Shown: one piece after another, positions 1 through 9,439 of the stretch
Position numbering within the stretch: the stretch's first letter is position 1
How the letters are laid out: each line of letters starts with the position of its first letter
Assembly (NCBI GenBank): GCA_014058105.1
Contig: JACGCM010001692.1
Span: forward strand, 310,001-374,000
DNA from: Kingdonia uniflora
Lineage: Eukaryota; Streptophyta; Magnoliopsida; Ranunculales; Circaeasteraceae
Direction: 5' to 3'
Length of the DNA stretch: 64,000 nucleotides
Translations under genes and position numbers: made by a program
Notes under the pieces: generated by a model
Told to the model about the DNA's origin: nothing
Database searches by the model: none
The model's input: the letters and a program-made list of their open reading frames with translations, nothing else

Positions 1-1494
1 CATTACAAGAAAAATAAATTATTACCTCTCCCTGATTTGTCATTTGGTCCCAATGTTGATAATTCAAACAACACTTACACAAATTCCAATGGTCAGGAAA
101 TGCAAAGTCCTACAAAAATTTGAATGGTCAAGAAAGTATAAGCATAAGTAACAAAGGTTGTCCCCATTACTGATTTGGAAACAAAAAAGGAGATGATTCC
201 AGGAAAAACAATGGATAGACTAGCTAAGAAGATTTAGGAAGTATCATATCATGGGAAAATTTAGTCAAAAAGAGGTTTTGTGTTGCAGTCTATAGTTGAG
301 GGAAAAATCCAAGCTCCCTAAACGAACTTGGACCAAGTACAACGAACTACGCTTCATTAAATAAATTCCTTAAAAATATCTTCACAATAATAGCATTGTA
401 ATGGTTGATGGGAGAAACAAATTGTTACTGTAGCTGATTTTAAGAGTTGGAAAGGTTAGCACATGCAACGATTCTATAAGGGCATCAATGTTTCATGGGA
501 AAAATCTGAATTCAAACTTAGATACTATAATCAGTGATCATATAAAAAGCCAAATACCATAAAAGCAAAACAAAACAAAACATTATAAAAGTAAAAGAAA
601 ACAAAAATACATACACTCTAATCAGATATTTATGTCAGTTACTTGAATGAAATCCATAATTGAGGAAATAAATCACTAATATAAGTAGTAGATTCAAATA
701 ATAAGAACATTATAGAAGTAAAACTCATATAATTGGGATGCCAAAGATATCTAATTAAGATCAAACTATAGTTTAGAAATCAGTAAGGAAAAAAATAATC
801 CAAAAGAAAAACATGAAAATTTCAATAGTTATAGAAAGTTTGAGAGACATTCACAACAGTTAATTACCTCAAATCACAATCCCATCAACAACTTTTCAAA
901 CCAAAACCACCATGACGAGCCCCTATAAAGAGAGAGATATAATCATCAGGAAGATTATCTAATTTTTATCAAGTTGAAATTGAAGTTCAAATTTACAAAT
1001 ACCCAATACACATAAGATCAATTGAGAATCTTTGAACAACAATAAAAAAATTACCTCTAAGCTTTAACCAAATATAAAATTTTAAGCAATCACGAGAGAG
1101 AGAGAAAAAAAAATCAACGGGAGGATTGTAGTTATGGAGAATGAAAATGGAGAAGTTGATGTAGAGGAAATTGAGGTGTGAGGTTAGTGTAGTGGAGGAG
1201 TGAGTTAGTTCCATTGAGCGGGAGAGTTTGGAGAGAAATGGTTCCCGCGGTTTATCTGTTGGAATTTTAATTCGTAGAGGAGATATGCGTATTTGGTGAT
1301 ATAATGCACTAAAGCCTATTATAACACTTGCTTAATGCAATTAAAAGATGCCCAGTTATAAGAAACTCTGTGTACACATACAATAGCAAAAAACAATAAC
1401 ATTTTTTAAGAATGTTATTGCAAATTACTTTTAATAACATTACTCTAAAAATGCTATTATTTAAGTGTTATTAAATGGTGTTTTTCTTGTAGTG
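1..1494. mobile_element. CACTA (En/Spm) transposon, right-hand part
   Basis: The segment ends in a typical plant CACTA terminus, read on the minus strand as CACTACAAGAAAAACACC. It is followed inward by AT-rich subterminal repeats of the AATAACATT / AATAGCATT type (1385-1475). No transposase domain is recognisable. Around 20-112 and 150-350 the plus strand reads as short broken coding stretches without an identifiable family; 370-1376 holds nothing I can assign. The element interrupts the tail of the accessory gene of retrotransposon A. The left end is uncertain: the first 14 bases of the window match the terminus at 13 of 14 positions, but lack subterminal repeats and could equally be internal sequence. 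Confidence 0.7.
1477..1494 (-). repeat. CACTA terminal inverted repeat (right end)
   Basis: The minus strand reads CACTACAAGAAAAACACC outward from the element. The next three plus-strand bases, AAG at 1495-1497, are the expected size for a CACTA target-site duplication, but the left flank is outside the window so it cannot be verified. Confidence 0.75.
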
Positions 1495-1788
1495 AAGGTG
1501 AATGTTAGGTTGAAAAAGTTTATAGACGAGAGGGGGTATGATCCTGATACGCCGGAACCTTACCCTGTTTCTCCATAACTAGTTGATGGTGGTGATTTGC
1601 AGATGAAGGAAGCAGATGTTGTGGATGAGGTAGTTGGAGATACTGGAGGGGGTGTGGAGACTTTTGTTATTGGGGTGGCCAGTGGTGGAACCGTTGATGG
1701 TTTGCTTGTCGAAGGTTCGACTGAAGCTGCTGAAGGTGTTGGCGCTGGGGGATCTATGGAGAAAGAAGGCGTAACCGCGCCAATATGA
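1495..1788 (+). pseudogene. C-terminal remnant of an antisense accessory ORF, element A
   Basis: From the CACTA insertion point the plus strand is open to a TGA at 1786-1788, except for one in-frame TAA at 1576-1578. The first part reads LKKFIDERGYDPDTPEPYP; the rest is Gly-, Val- and Glu-rich. No known domain is seen. I assign it to element A by position: it lies on the strand opposite to pol, just before the tandem array, exactly where the accessory gene of elements B and E ends. Its sequence does not resemble the coiled-coil tail of B and E, so it would be a different accessory family. The N-terminal part is cut off by the CACTA and the window edge. Confidence 0.4.
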
Positions 1789-2212
1789 GGAATTTGGAGT
1801 TGGGGTTTCATGTTTTCCTTTGTTGATATAATGTTGAGTTGTAATATTTTGAACTATGTTGTTATTATTTTTTTTTGGTCTCTGAACTCGGTAGGTTTTC
1901 GAGTTGTTGACTGTTGAACTTTTGAAGTTGATTATGAACATATTTATGCGCATTCTGTTGACTATGCTTGTATTGAACTTTTGATGACTGATCTTGAGTT
2001 ATACTACAACTATTCCTCTGATGGATGATATTTTGAATGTTCTTTGCACTTTGATAGAATTGTAGATAGTATTTGTGTGTATTGTTGCTGTTTGAATAAC
2101 TGTAGAGTGATCAAACCCTGACGAGCATCGAGGGTATCTAGGTCGATCCCTGTATAATCTGCTGGACATCAAAGGCCGAAGCCACAACGATGTTAGAATT
2201 TTGAAAAAAATT
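1789..2212. other. Non-coding stretch of element A
   Basis: T-rich plus strand between the accessory ORF tail and the tandem array. It probably holds the 3' untranslated part of that gene. From about 2107 onward, phrases such as GACGAGCATCGAGGGTATC resemble the array monomer, so degenerate repeat units may begin here. No ORF of note. Confidence 0.4.
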
Positions 2213-2835
2213 TAAGGTCACCTCCGAGTATCAGTTGGGCCGAGGGGACGTGATACCTAGAGGAAACCCGAAAATTTACTTGACTTCGAAGGCCTGGGCC
2301 AAAGTGAAGCAATATGTGTTTGCCTCCAACGCATTCTCAAGGGTCCGGTCTTTCGACCATTCATGCCCCTCGAGTTTGCTCGAATATTGGAAACTTGAAA
2401 ATCTTGAGGTCGCCCCCAAGTATCAGCCTGGCGAGGATGGAGATGATACCTGGGGTAAATCAAGAAATCGACTAGACTTTGACAGCTTTAGAGCCTGAAC
2501 AAAGCATATTTGTTCGCCCCCAATGTATCTCCGAGGATCCGGTCTTTCGACCATCCTTGCCTCTCAAGTTTGCTTGAAATTAGAAGCTTGAAAATTTCAA
2601 GGTCGCCCCCAAGTATCCGTCGGGTCGAAGTATTGACATAATACTTAGAAGAAACTAGGAAATCGACTGGACTTCGAAGGCCTTAGCCATAACGAAGTAT
2701 AACTGTTCACCCCCAATGCATTCTCGAGGGTCCGGTCTTTCAACCATCCTTGCCCCTCGAGTTTGCTCGAAATTGGGAGCTTGAAAAATCTCAAGGTTAC
2801 CCCCAAGTATCAGTCGGGTCGAAGGTTGACATGAT
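2213..2835. repeat. Tandem array, 193 bp monomer, about 3.2 copies
   Basis: The phrase AAGGTCGCCCCCAAGTATC (or a close variant) recurs near 2213, 2406, 2599 and 2792, a constant period of 193 bp. Within each unit there is a second landmark, GGTCCGGTCTTTCGACCAT. Copies differ at many positions. The array lies between the 3' end of integrase (minus) and the accessory ORF tail (plus). Tandem arrays at this place are known from Tat/Ogre elements and can seed satellite DNA. Confidence 0.85.
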
Positions 2836-2837
2836 AC

Positions 2838-4108
2838 CTAAGTTAAACCAAGAAATTTAATGAAAATAGGAGACGAAGTATGGGTGGAAAAAAGTGTTAA
2901 TTGATTACTCGCGATTACATCAGTTGTACATGGTTGAGGATAAGGCTTGTTATAGGAGACCAACTGTATTGTATTCCATGGGTTTGGTAAAGAATCTTCA
3001 TCTTCTGTCATAAGATAGTAAGAACCCTTGTCAGTTTTATCGTACACGGCATAAAGTCATTCCCAAGATTTGGCTAACTTACCGGTATTCCGAGGTTTCG
3101 AGGATTGATTGACACGTCGAAGTACTAGATCTTCGATGTTGAAACTCCATTGTCAAACTCTCTTGTTATAGGATTTCTGAAGTGATGTGTAATAGCGGCC
3201 AAGGTTGGCGATTGCTCGGTCTCTAGTTTCGTTGATCTATAACATGTTACAAGCGAGCTCAAACTCATTGTCTTTGTCTGGAAAGTTAGGATCACGTGTG
3301 GGTACTTCGAATTGAGTGGGGAGCATATCTTCAGTACCATATGCTAGGAGGAAGGGGGTGCATCCTGTAGATTTTCTTGGGGTTGCTCGATAGGCCCAGA
3401 GGACATGTTGTAACTCTTGAACCCAACGTCTTTTCTTTACGTTAACTTTTTTCTTGAGACGGTCGACAATGGTTTTGTTGATTGCTTCGACTTGACCGTT
3501 GCCTTAGTGATAATTAGGGGTTGAGGGTGAGAGAATGATGTTGTGTTTTTCGAGAAAGTTTCTGACTTTGCTGCCTATGAATTGGGGGACATTGTCGCAT
3601 TGAATCATGTGGGGGAAGCTGAAGCGTGTGATGATATTTTCCTATAACAATTTGATAACTTCTTCTTCTCTAGTTCATCACAAAGGTACAGCTTCGACCC
3701 ATTTGGTGAAGTAATCGGTTGTAATAAGGATATTTTCTCTATTGTCCGAGACTTTTGGGAAGGGACCGATGAGATCAATTGCCCATTTCTTGAATGGCCA
3801 AGAGACTTGACTAAAATAGAAGTCTTGAGAAGAAAAATATTGATGTCATGAACATGGCGTTGGCATTTGTCACAGTGTATTGCATACTCTTCCGCTTGTT
3901 TTTTCATATTAGGCCAAAATAATCATTGGGTGACTGCTCGAAGGGCCATAGAACGACCAGCAGTGTGAGCACCATAGGTTTCTTCATGAAGTTCAGCTAA
4001 AACTGCAGTAGCTTCAGCTTGGGATATGCATCGAAGGAGGACGCCATTCGAGGATTTGCGATGTAATTCATTTTTGTGAATAGTGTATCTACGGTAATTT
4101 TCTAACAG
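2838..4108 (-). pseudogene. Integrase region of Tat element A, broken
   Basis: Reading right to left on the minus strand: the Cys pair of the HHCC zinc finger (CDKCQRH, near 3840), then WAIDLIGPFPK with the first catalytic Asp (near 3775), CDNVPQFIG with the second (near 3590), and GNGQVEAINKT with the catalytic Glu at 3486-3488. All three catalytic residues are therefore legible, but in fragments broken by frameshifts. The codon 18 bp before that Glu is a TAA stop (3504-3506), where relatives have Gln. The C-terminal part continues to about 2838. Not functional as it stands. Confidence 0.8.
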
Positions 4109-4858
4109 CTACCGTTTGGCTTTGGGATCATCTGGGAGGGTAAAATTGTTGAGGTAATGGAGGAATGCTCTTCGCCAATCATCGGGATCGAGAGTCTCGC
4201 CCCAAGTATTGATGGCATTGACTTCCATCTGGTCGATACTTAGGCTTTCGAGTACTTCGATATGAAGGGTCCGAGATTTTGATTGACCGAACATAGCAGC
4301 TATGTAGGCGAGGGCATCTGTATGTCTATTTTCTCCTCGAGGGTAATGAGTGATTATGGATTTTTCGGGAAATTGGTTCATGTACTGCCGCACCAAGAGA
4401 GTGTAGTCAGTCATGCGATCGTTAGCTTGGTTTTCTTCTGTGTAATGCCTCTGAACAAGTTGGTAATCCGTAAAAACGAAATTTTTTGGAATGTCGAGAT
4501 CGAGGGTGAGGTCGAGCCCATGGATCAAGGCTTCGTACTCAGCTTCGTTATTGGGACACTCGAAGGTAAGTTTGACAGCTTTTTCTATTTGGTCATTAGT
4601 GGGTGTTACCAAGACTATACCAATTCCAGAGCCATTAGGTCCTGCAGATCCATCTATAAAAAAATGCCAACCAGTATGAGGGTCCCAGGGGTCCATTATT
4701 TCGGGTTGGTCTTCTGATAAGTCATCTTTGTGTTCTTCCCAATCGATATCAACGACTGGGAAATCGGCTAGAAAATCTGCTACTACTTGACCTTTCTGGG
4801 ATATTTGCTTCTCAAAGGTATTGCCGTGTTCGCCAAGGTACACAGACCACTGTTGCAC
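4109..4858 (-). pseudogene. Archaeal-type RNase H domain of Tat element A
   Basis: This 249-codon open stretch is a fragment of the pol polyprotein. Residues 1-50 are the linker after the RT-associated RNase H (QQWSVYLGEHGNTF). From about residue 65 comes the second, archaeal-type RNase H typical of the Tat clade: FIDGSAGPNGSG gives the first catalytic Asp, NNEAEYEALIHG the Glu, FVFTDYQLV the next Asp and ENRHTDALA the last. It is the best preserved part of this pol. It would help degrade the RNA strand during reverse transcription. Flanking RT and integrase segments are frameshifted, so no complete polyprotein can be made. Confidence 0.8.
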
Positions 4859-6330
4859 TCATCTAGATTTTTCTTTTTTACTGAGTACTTCTCGAAGGGG
4901 ATAACTTGTGATAACACGGATGGGGTAGGCTTGGAAATATGGCTTGAGTTTGAGGGCTGAATAAGCAAGTGTAAGGAGCAGGTGCTCAAGCTTTGGATAC
5001 CAAGTTTCTACGGTGGTTAGAGTTTTACTAATGAATATGCAGATTTTTCGATGTTGGAATCGAGTCGAATAAGCACTGAACTGATAGAAGTATCTGTGGC
5101 AGTGTGGTATAGAGAGAGTATCTCGCCTTCGATAGGGGTTCTGATAATGGGTGGACGGCCAAGACAAGTTTTGAGTTCAATGAAGGCCTGTTCACACTCG
5201 GGTATCCAGTTGATATTGGGGTTGTTTTTCTTTTTTGCTTTATGGACGCCTTGATCGCGCAGGAGGAAAAAGAGCCAAGCATATCTGTCTGAGGATTTGG
5301 AAATGAAACGACTGAGGGCTGCTATCTTGCGAGCCATTTTTTGGACGTCTTTTTTGGTTTAGGCCAAGGCATGTCGATAAGGGCTCGAATATGGGTGAGG
5401 TCAATCTCGATACCATGCTTAGTGATAAGGTGGCCTAAAAGTTTATCAGATGAAACACCAAATTGGAATTTGTCTAGGTTGAGTTTCATGTTATATGTGT
5501 GAAATACTGAGAAGATTTATGTTAGGTCTTGTATATGGGTGTGTTTTTGAAGGCTTTTACATAATATGTCGTCGATGTAGACTTTGACCGACTTGCCAAG
5601 CAAAGGTTTAAACATGGTTGTGACAAGGCGTTGGTAAGTGGCTCCTACTTTTTTAAGGCCGAAGGGCATAACATTGAAACAATAAAGGCCTTGCTAAATA
5701 ATAAAAGAATTTTAAGTTGATCTTCAGGGATGAGGGGTACCTTATTGTAACCCGAAGTCATGTCCATCATTGATAGGCGCTCATGTCCAGCAGTAGCATC
5801 GAGAAGTGTGAAATAGTCGAGAGAAGGAAACTACCCTTCGGTATGTGCTTGTTGAGGTCTGTAAAGTCGACGCAAATTTTGATCTTGCAATTCTTCTTTG
5901 GATCTGCCACAATTTTTGATATCCAGTCAGCGTATTTCACTTCTCTGATAAAATCTACAGCTATGAGTTTGTCTACTTCAAGGTTCACTGCTTCTCGAAG
6001 TCATGGAACCAGGTTACGCTTTGTTTGTTTTACTGTTGAGGAATAGTAGATGAGGTCGAGGCGATGGCATGCCAGGTTGGGGTTGACACCGGACATCTCC
6101 TGGAATATCCATGCAAACACATCTTTGTTTGTTCGATGGAAATATGTAAGCTCGAGGCATTCTGCCTCATCGAGTTTGATAAAAATAGTGGGTTCGATGG
6201 GTGAGGTGGTATCTGTCAACGTTAAAGGGATAGAAAGAGATAGTGATTGCTATGGACGGCTGATGAGTTTCTGGGTCTGATCGATCTCCGGGTGCTTGCA
6301 TGAGCGGGCAAGGCGTTGAGAGCCTTTCAT
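4859..6330 (-). pseudogene. Reverse transcriptase region of Tat element A, degraded
   Basis: Broken into several frames. Recognisable pieces, right to left: the N-terminal end with an FIKLDEAECLELT-like start (about 6190), the strand KIKICVDFTDLNKHIPKGSF (near 5880), and YIDD, the catalytic motif, on the minus strand at 5568-5579. The thumb and connection segment follows (NWIPECEQAFIELK near 5210), then the RT-associated RNase H (near 5120-4870). Numerous stops and frameshifts interrupt it. Confidence 0.75.
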
Positions 6331-6333
6331 ATT

Positions 6334-6693
6334 CTAGGTACCTTTGGTAGTGGTAAAACGAAGGGTCTGGTAATAGGTTAAAAATATCGCACGCATGGCG
6401 TAGAGCCATTCATGTCCGAGTATACCAAGGTATTCAGACTTCTTGTCGATGACAAGGAAGCTGGTTTGAAGGGTATGAGGGCCTGTAGTGACTGGTAGGC
6501 TGATATGACCAACAGCGACTTCGGTTGCCTCATTAAAACCTTTTAATTCGACATTGGCCGCGGTTATGAGGTCAGTTTTTTTCATGGTTACGACAGTTGG
6601 GAGAAAAAGGACATCAGCTACGCTCCCTGTGTCTATGAGCATTGTGTGGAGGACGAGGTTTTTGATCTTAATCATGATGACTAGTAGATCCAA
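6334..6693 (-). pseudogene. Aspartic protease region of Tat element A
   Basis: The minus strand encodes MLIDTGSVADVLFLP, with the D-T-G catalytic triplet of a retroviral-type aspartic protease, followed by the hydrophobic strand and the flap region (VGHISLPVTTGPHTLQTSF) and the second conserved hydrophobic element ILGHEWLYAMRA. It would cleave the Gag-Pol polyprotein. The open stretch is 119 codons, close to a complete domain, but it is separated from gag and RT by frameshifts. Confidence 0.8.
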
Positions 6694-7352
6694 ATGGGGA
6701 AAACGGACATGAGATACATCACAGTTGATGCAGGAAATACCTTCGATGCGAGGGCAATGGCTTCATTCTTGCAGGAGGGTGGGAAATTTCCCCTGATAGG
6801 TGAGTTTGTGATATTCTTTGACGCGCTTTCGCTTGCTCTTGGAACATCCGCTGTCTATGTTGTTAACTTCGATAAGGTATGACATGTAGATGTGTACCAT
6901 GGCCGTATCAACAGTAGGGTGGATTGAGGTTGGAGGTAAGACCCATCAAGGTAGCTGGGAAGGTCGGCAATATACTGGTGTAGACGACCTGCTTTGAGGA
7001 TAAGTTTGAGAGAGCGCAGGAAGGTGAAGTACTTGTTGGTATGCTGACAGTTACATTTGTGATTGACGTAGTAAGGTTCGCCTGCTCAGACTTCGATAGG
7101 GAAAGGGATATGCCAGATGGAGTCTGCTTGTATATGTGGTAGAAGGGTGCTGAGGGGTGGGGCGGTGAGTGCATGCATAACGGGCCTTGGTCGCTTCTTA
7201 CGAGCTTTGGCACTGTTATTGAAGTTAGGGAATTTGCGGCTCTCCGTCTCTTGTGAGACGGGAGCGATCAGGGTTGTTGGAGTTGAAGGTGGATTTTGCT
7301 GCGGTTTATTGAAGTTTGTGGTGTGCAAAGGCTGTCTCTGTTTGCGGGTGTC
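6694..7352 (-). pseudogene. Gag C-terminal part and gag-protease linker of element A, broken
   Basis: Broken minus-strand frames between gag and protease. Near 7060-7095 the strand reads like the short histidine/cysteine segment of Tat gag-pol polyproteins (YYVNHKCNCQHTNKY), followed by the usual LKAGRLHQYIADLP-like stretch (about 6960-7010). Upstream is a Pro/Ala-rich, basic linker (KARKKRPRPVMHAL). At least two frameshifts separate these pieces. Confidence 0.5.
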
Positions 7353-8297
7353 CTAAAGGCGCTCGAGATCTATATAACCATTGACCTTTGAGAGCATATC
7401 TTCGAGTGTTTGAGGTTTATGGAGAACTAGGTACTCTTTTACTCTGTTGTGATCAGGCAAGGCATTCAAAATCGCGAGTATGACATTCGCGCAGTCAAGG
7501 TTCTCGATTTTCCAGGATTTGATGAGAAATCTCTTGGTGAAGGTTTCGTGTGTCTCACTGCTAGATTTTCTGAAATTGAATAGAGCGTCAACTCTGACTT
7601 CTCTGTCCTTATTGAAGGCAAACTGGGCGATGAAAAGCCGTGATAGTTGTTTTAAGTTTTGTATCGAGCCGTTTAGGAGGTTGTGATACCATCGGAGGGG
7701 GTTGTCAGTGAGACTGGTTAGAAAAAGGCAACATAATAGGTAGTCTGCCGTGGAGTAGAGGCTCAGGGCATTTTGGAATTTGAGAATGTGAGATTTGGGG
7801 TCTGTGTTGCGGTATTCGTTGGGTTTAGGAGCACGAAAGTTTGGAGGCATTTCGATAGCCAAAAGTTTGGGGCAGATCGGGTTGTTGAGGCGGCTCCAAG
7901 AGTTGGTGGTTGGGCTCGTGCTGACGCGAATGACTGGTTGTATTTTGCGATCGAAGTCCTGTTGTGTAACATATGCCGGATGAGGGGGAGATTGGGGAAT
8001 TCGAGGGTTGGGGGGTCGAGCGTGTGGCATGTAGTCAGCGCTGCATTCCCCGAGCCGCTCTCGAGCAGGACGGCGTCTGGGATGTCTGGAGGAGCGGAGG
8101 GTGGAGTTAGAAGAATTTTTTATTGGGTGAGTCCCGAGGTGGATAGAAGTGGTTGGGGGAATAGTACGATGAACGACTTTGGCACCGATATGAACTGGGG
8201 GTATTTGAAGGTTTGGTGAGAGTCCCAGACGGGTACGGGTAGATACGCGCGATGGGTCCGGTGCCTGGGATGGGCGAGTAGTTTCCAGAGGCTGCAA
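7353..8297 (-). CDS. Gag (retrotransposon gag domain), Tat element A
   Basis: An open stretch of 314 codons. The first about 110 residues are Pro-, Arg- and Ser-rich. From about residue 145 comes the retrotransposon gag domain: PPNFRAPKPNEYRNTDPKSH, then LTDNPLRWYHNL (capsid Trp motif), SRLFIAQFAFNK and ETHETFTKRF, ending in a VKEYLVLHKPQTLEDML helix. This matches the capsid region of Tat-clade Gag, which packages genomic RNA. It lies directly downstream of the primer-binding site (8612-8625) on the same strand. It is open, but the rest of the element is broken, so the element is probably dead. The start codon is a guess; the frame may begin elsewhere. Confidence 0.75.
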   Translation of the reverse strand: MQPLETTRPSQAPDPSRVSTRTRLGLSPNLQIPPVHIGAKVVHRTIPPTTSIHLGTHPIKNSSNSTLRSSRHPRRRPARERLGECSADYMPHARPPNPRIPQSPPHPAYVTQQDFDRKIQPVIRVSTSPTTNSWSRLNNPICPKLLAIEMPPNFRAPKPNEYRNTDPKSHILKFQNALSLYSTADYLLCCLFLTSLTDNPLRWYHNLLNGSIQNLKQLSRLFIAQFAFNKDREVRVDALFNFRKSSSETHETFTKRFLIKSWKIENLDCANVILAILNALPDHNRVKEYLVLHKPQTLEDMLSKVNGYIDLERL

Positions 8298-8611
8298 TCT
8301 CTATAGCTCTTGGAGGGTGTTACGCTGCTCATCGATTGCCCTATTTTGTCTGTTTTCATCGTCCAGGTATCGATTTCGTTTAATTTCCAGCGTCAGGCGG
8401 TGGTTTTCACACTCCCGGTTTAGTTGGGCCTGGTGGCGCTCCTCTACTTGAGTGACTTATTAAGATAATAAGGTTATTTAGGCAGCCACTCCGTCGATGG
8501 AGTTGCCTGCCTGGGTTGAATTGGAATGGCGGGTGGGTGTCATTGAAGTGAAGCAGTAGATGTTGAAAATAAAGGACGGGGAAAAAGGAAAGGGACTGGT
8601 AGGGTGGGAAG

Positions 8612-8625
8612 CACAGACGGTGCCA
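8612..8625 (-). promoter_or_regulatory. Primer-binding site, element A
   Basis: The minus strand reads TGGCACCGTCTGTG two bases inside the 5' LTR. It closely matches the site of element B (TGGTGCCGTCTGTG at 41935-41948). It would bind the 3' end of a tRNA to prime minus-strand DNA synthesis; I cannot say which tRNA. Confidence 0.65.
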
Positions 8626-8627
8626 AT

Positions 8628-9353
8628 TACAGGGGCCTAACTTCTTTTAGAGGGGAAGTTGGCTCTTACAGCACGGGGTTAATCTTCTGTCAAAGGAATA
8701 CAAGTAAGTTGTCTAAAGTAAGAACAAACTAGAGACAAATACTTGCGCAGAGGCCTGAATGTGATGCTCTACGACCTCTGATGAGGATTTTTAAGATGTT
8801 TTATATTACTGATGAGTAATTCGAAGGTTTGAATACAGAGCTCTACAGAGTGGTCAAAGGTAAACTACAAGGGGTCTGGGGGGATTTTTTCTAACCCCAC
8901 CTTGGTTCCCCATCTCTCCTATTTATAGAATCATAGGAGGCTGAGTCACCAAGTGTGGGCCAGGTTACATGATTACTTTTCAGGAAATTCCGGCAGAGTA
9001 TGGGTGTCGGTCATGTCTGCACTGTCACTGCAACATTTATTGCAGATATCTCTGTATTGCGGCGCAGTGGTCGGGTCTGTCACTGTAGTTTTCAGGACCA
9101 ATTAATACGCCGTCTTGTCTAGTGAGCTGGCTGCCTGTCCCATCGTATTTCATCCGTGTGCAGATATGGTCGAACGGTTTCTGCTACGACGTGTAAATCT
9201 ATCCTCGAGGCATATTTGGAGTTGAAGCTTCATCTTCAAAGGATCTCTAGGAGGCTTGCCTGGAGGATTGAATAGGCTTCTGTACATTCGAGTAGGCTGC
9301 GAAGTAGACTTTGAGTGTCTTAGGGGGTCGAAGGCTGCGAGTAGGCTACTACA
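8628..9353 (-). repeat. 5' LTR of Tat element A
   Basis: About 726 bp between the primer-binding site and Athila gag sequence. It ends in ACTACA on the plus strand, like the LTRs of element B (CCTACA). Its start is TA where TG is expected, probably a mutation. A TATA box on the minus strand is at 8916-8928. The matching 3' LTR would lie left of the window. The next five bases (9354-9358, ACTGT) are the candidate target duplication. Confidence 0.65.
8916..8928 (-). promoter_or_regulatory. LTR TATA box, element A
   Basis: The minus strand reads CTATAAATAGGAG, a standard plant TATA element, inside the 5' LTR and upstream of gag on the same strand. Confidence 0.6.
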
Positions 9354-9439
9354 ACTGTGTTTTTATTTCGACATTAATTCTTGCATGATAATCATAGTGT
9401 GCATATTTAGTATATGAAACAATAGTATCGTGATCCTAA

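Larger units (their letters stand above)
1495..9353 (-). mobile_element. Tat-clade Ty3/gypsy retrotransposon A, 3' LTR outside window
   Basis: On the minus strand, from right to left: 5' LTR (8628-9353), primer-binding site, gag (7353-8297), protease, reverse transcriptase, archaeal-type RNase H and integrase (to about 2838), then a 193 bp tandem array and a plus-strand accessory-gene tail (1495-1788). The order gag-PR-RT-RH-aRH-IN with an extra RNase H is that of the Tat clade. The left part continues beyond the CACTA at 1-1494, so the 3' LTR is not in view. The right LTR ends in ACTACA at 9353; Athila gag sequence resumes directly afterwards, so A is nested in Athila element C. Pol is broken by many stops and frameshifts. 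Confidence 0.8.

Noticed and set aside
1..14. CACTA-like start at the very first bases of the window (CATTACAAGAAAAA)
   Set aside because: Thirteen of 14 bases match the terminus, but no subterminal repeats follow and it would need the window to start exactly at a transposon end. Kept only as a remark.
2099..2103. ACTGT as left target duplication of element A, matching 9354-9358
   Set aside because: No LTR edge adjoins it; the sequence on both sides belongs to element A itself. Five bases can match by chance.
4283..4717. Plus-strand 144-codon frame
   Set aside because: Antisense shadow of the archaeal-type RNase H of element A.
7773..8219. Plus-strand 148-codon frame
   Set aside because: Runs antisense to the recognisable gag gene of element A; a shadow frame.
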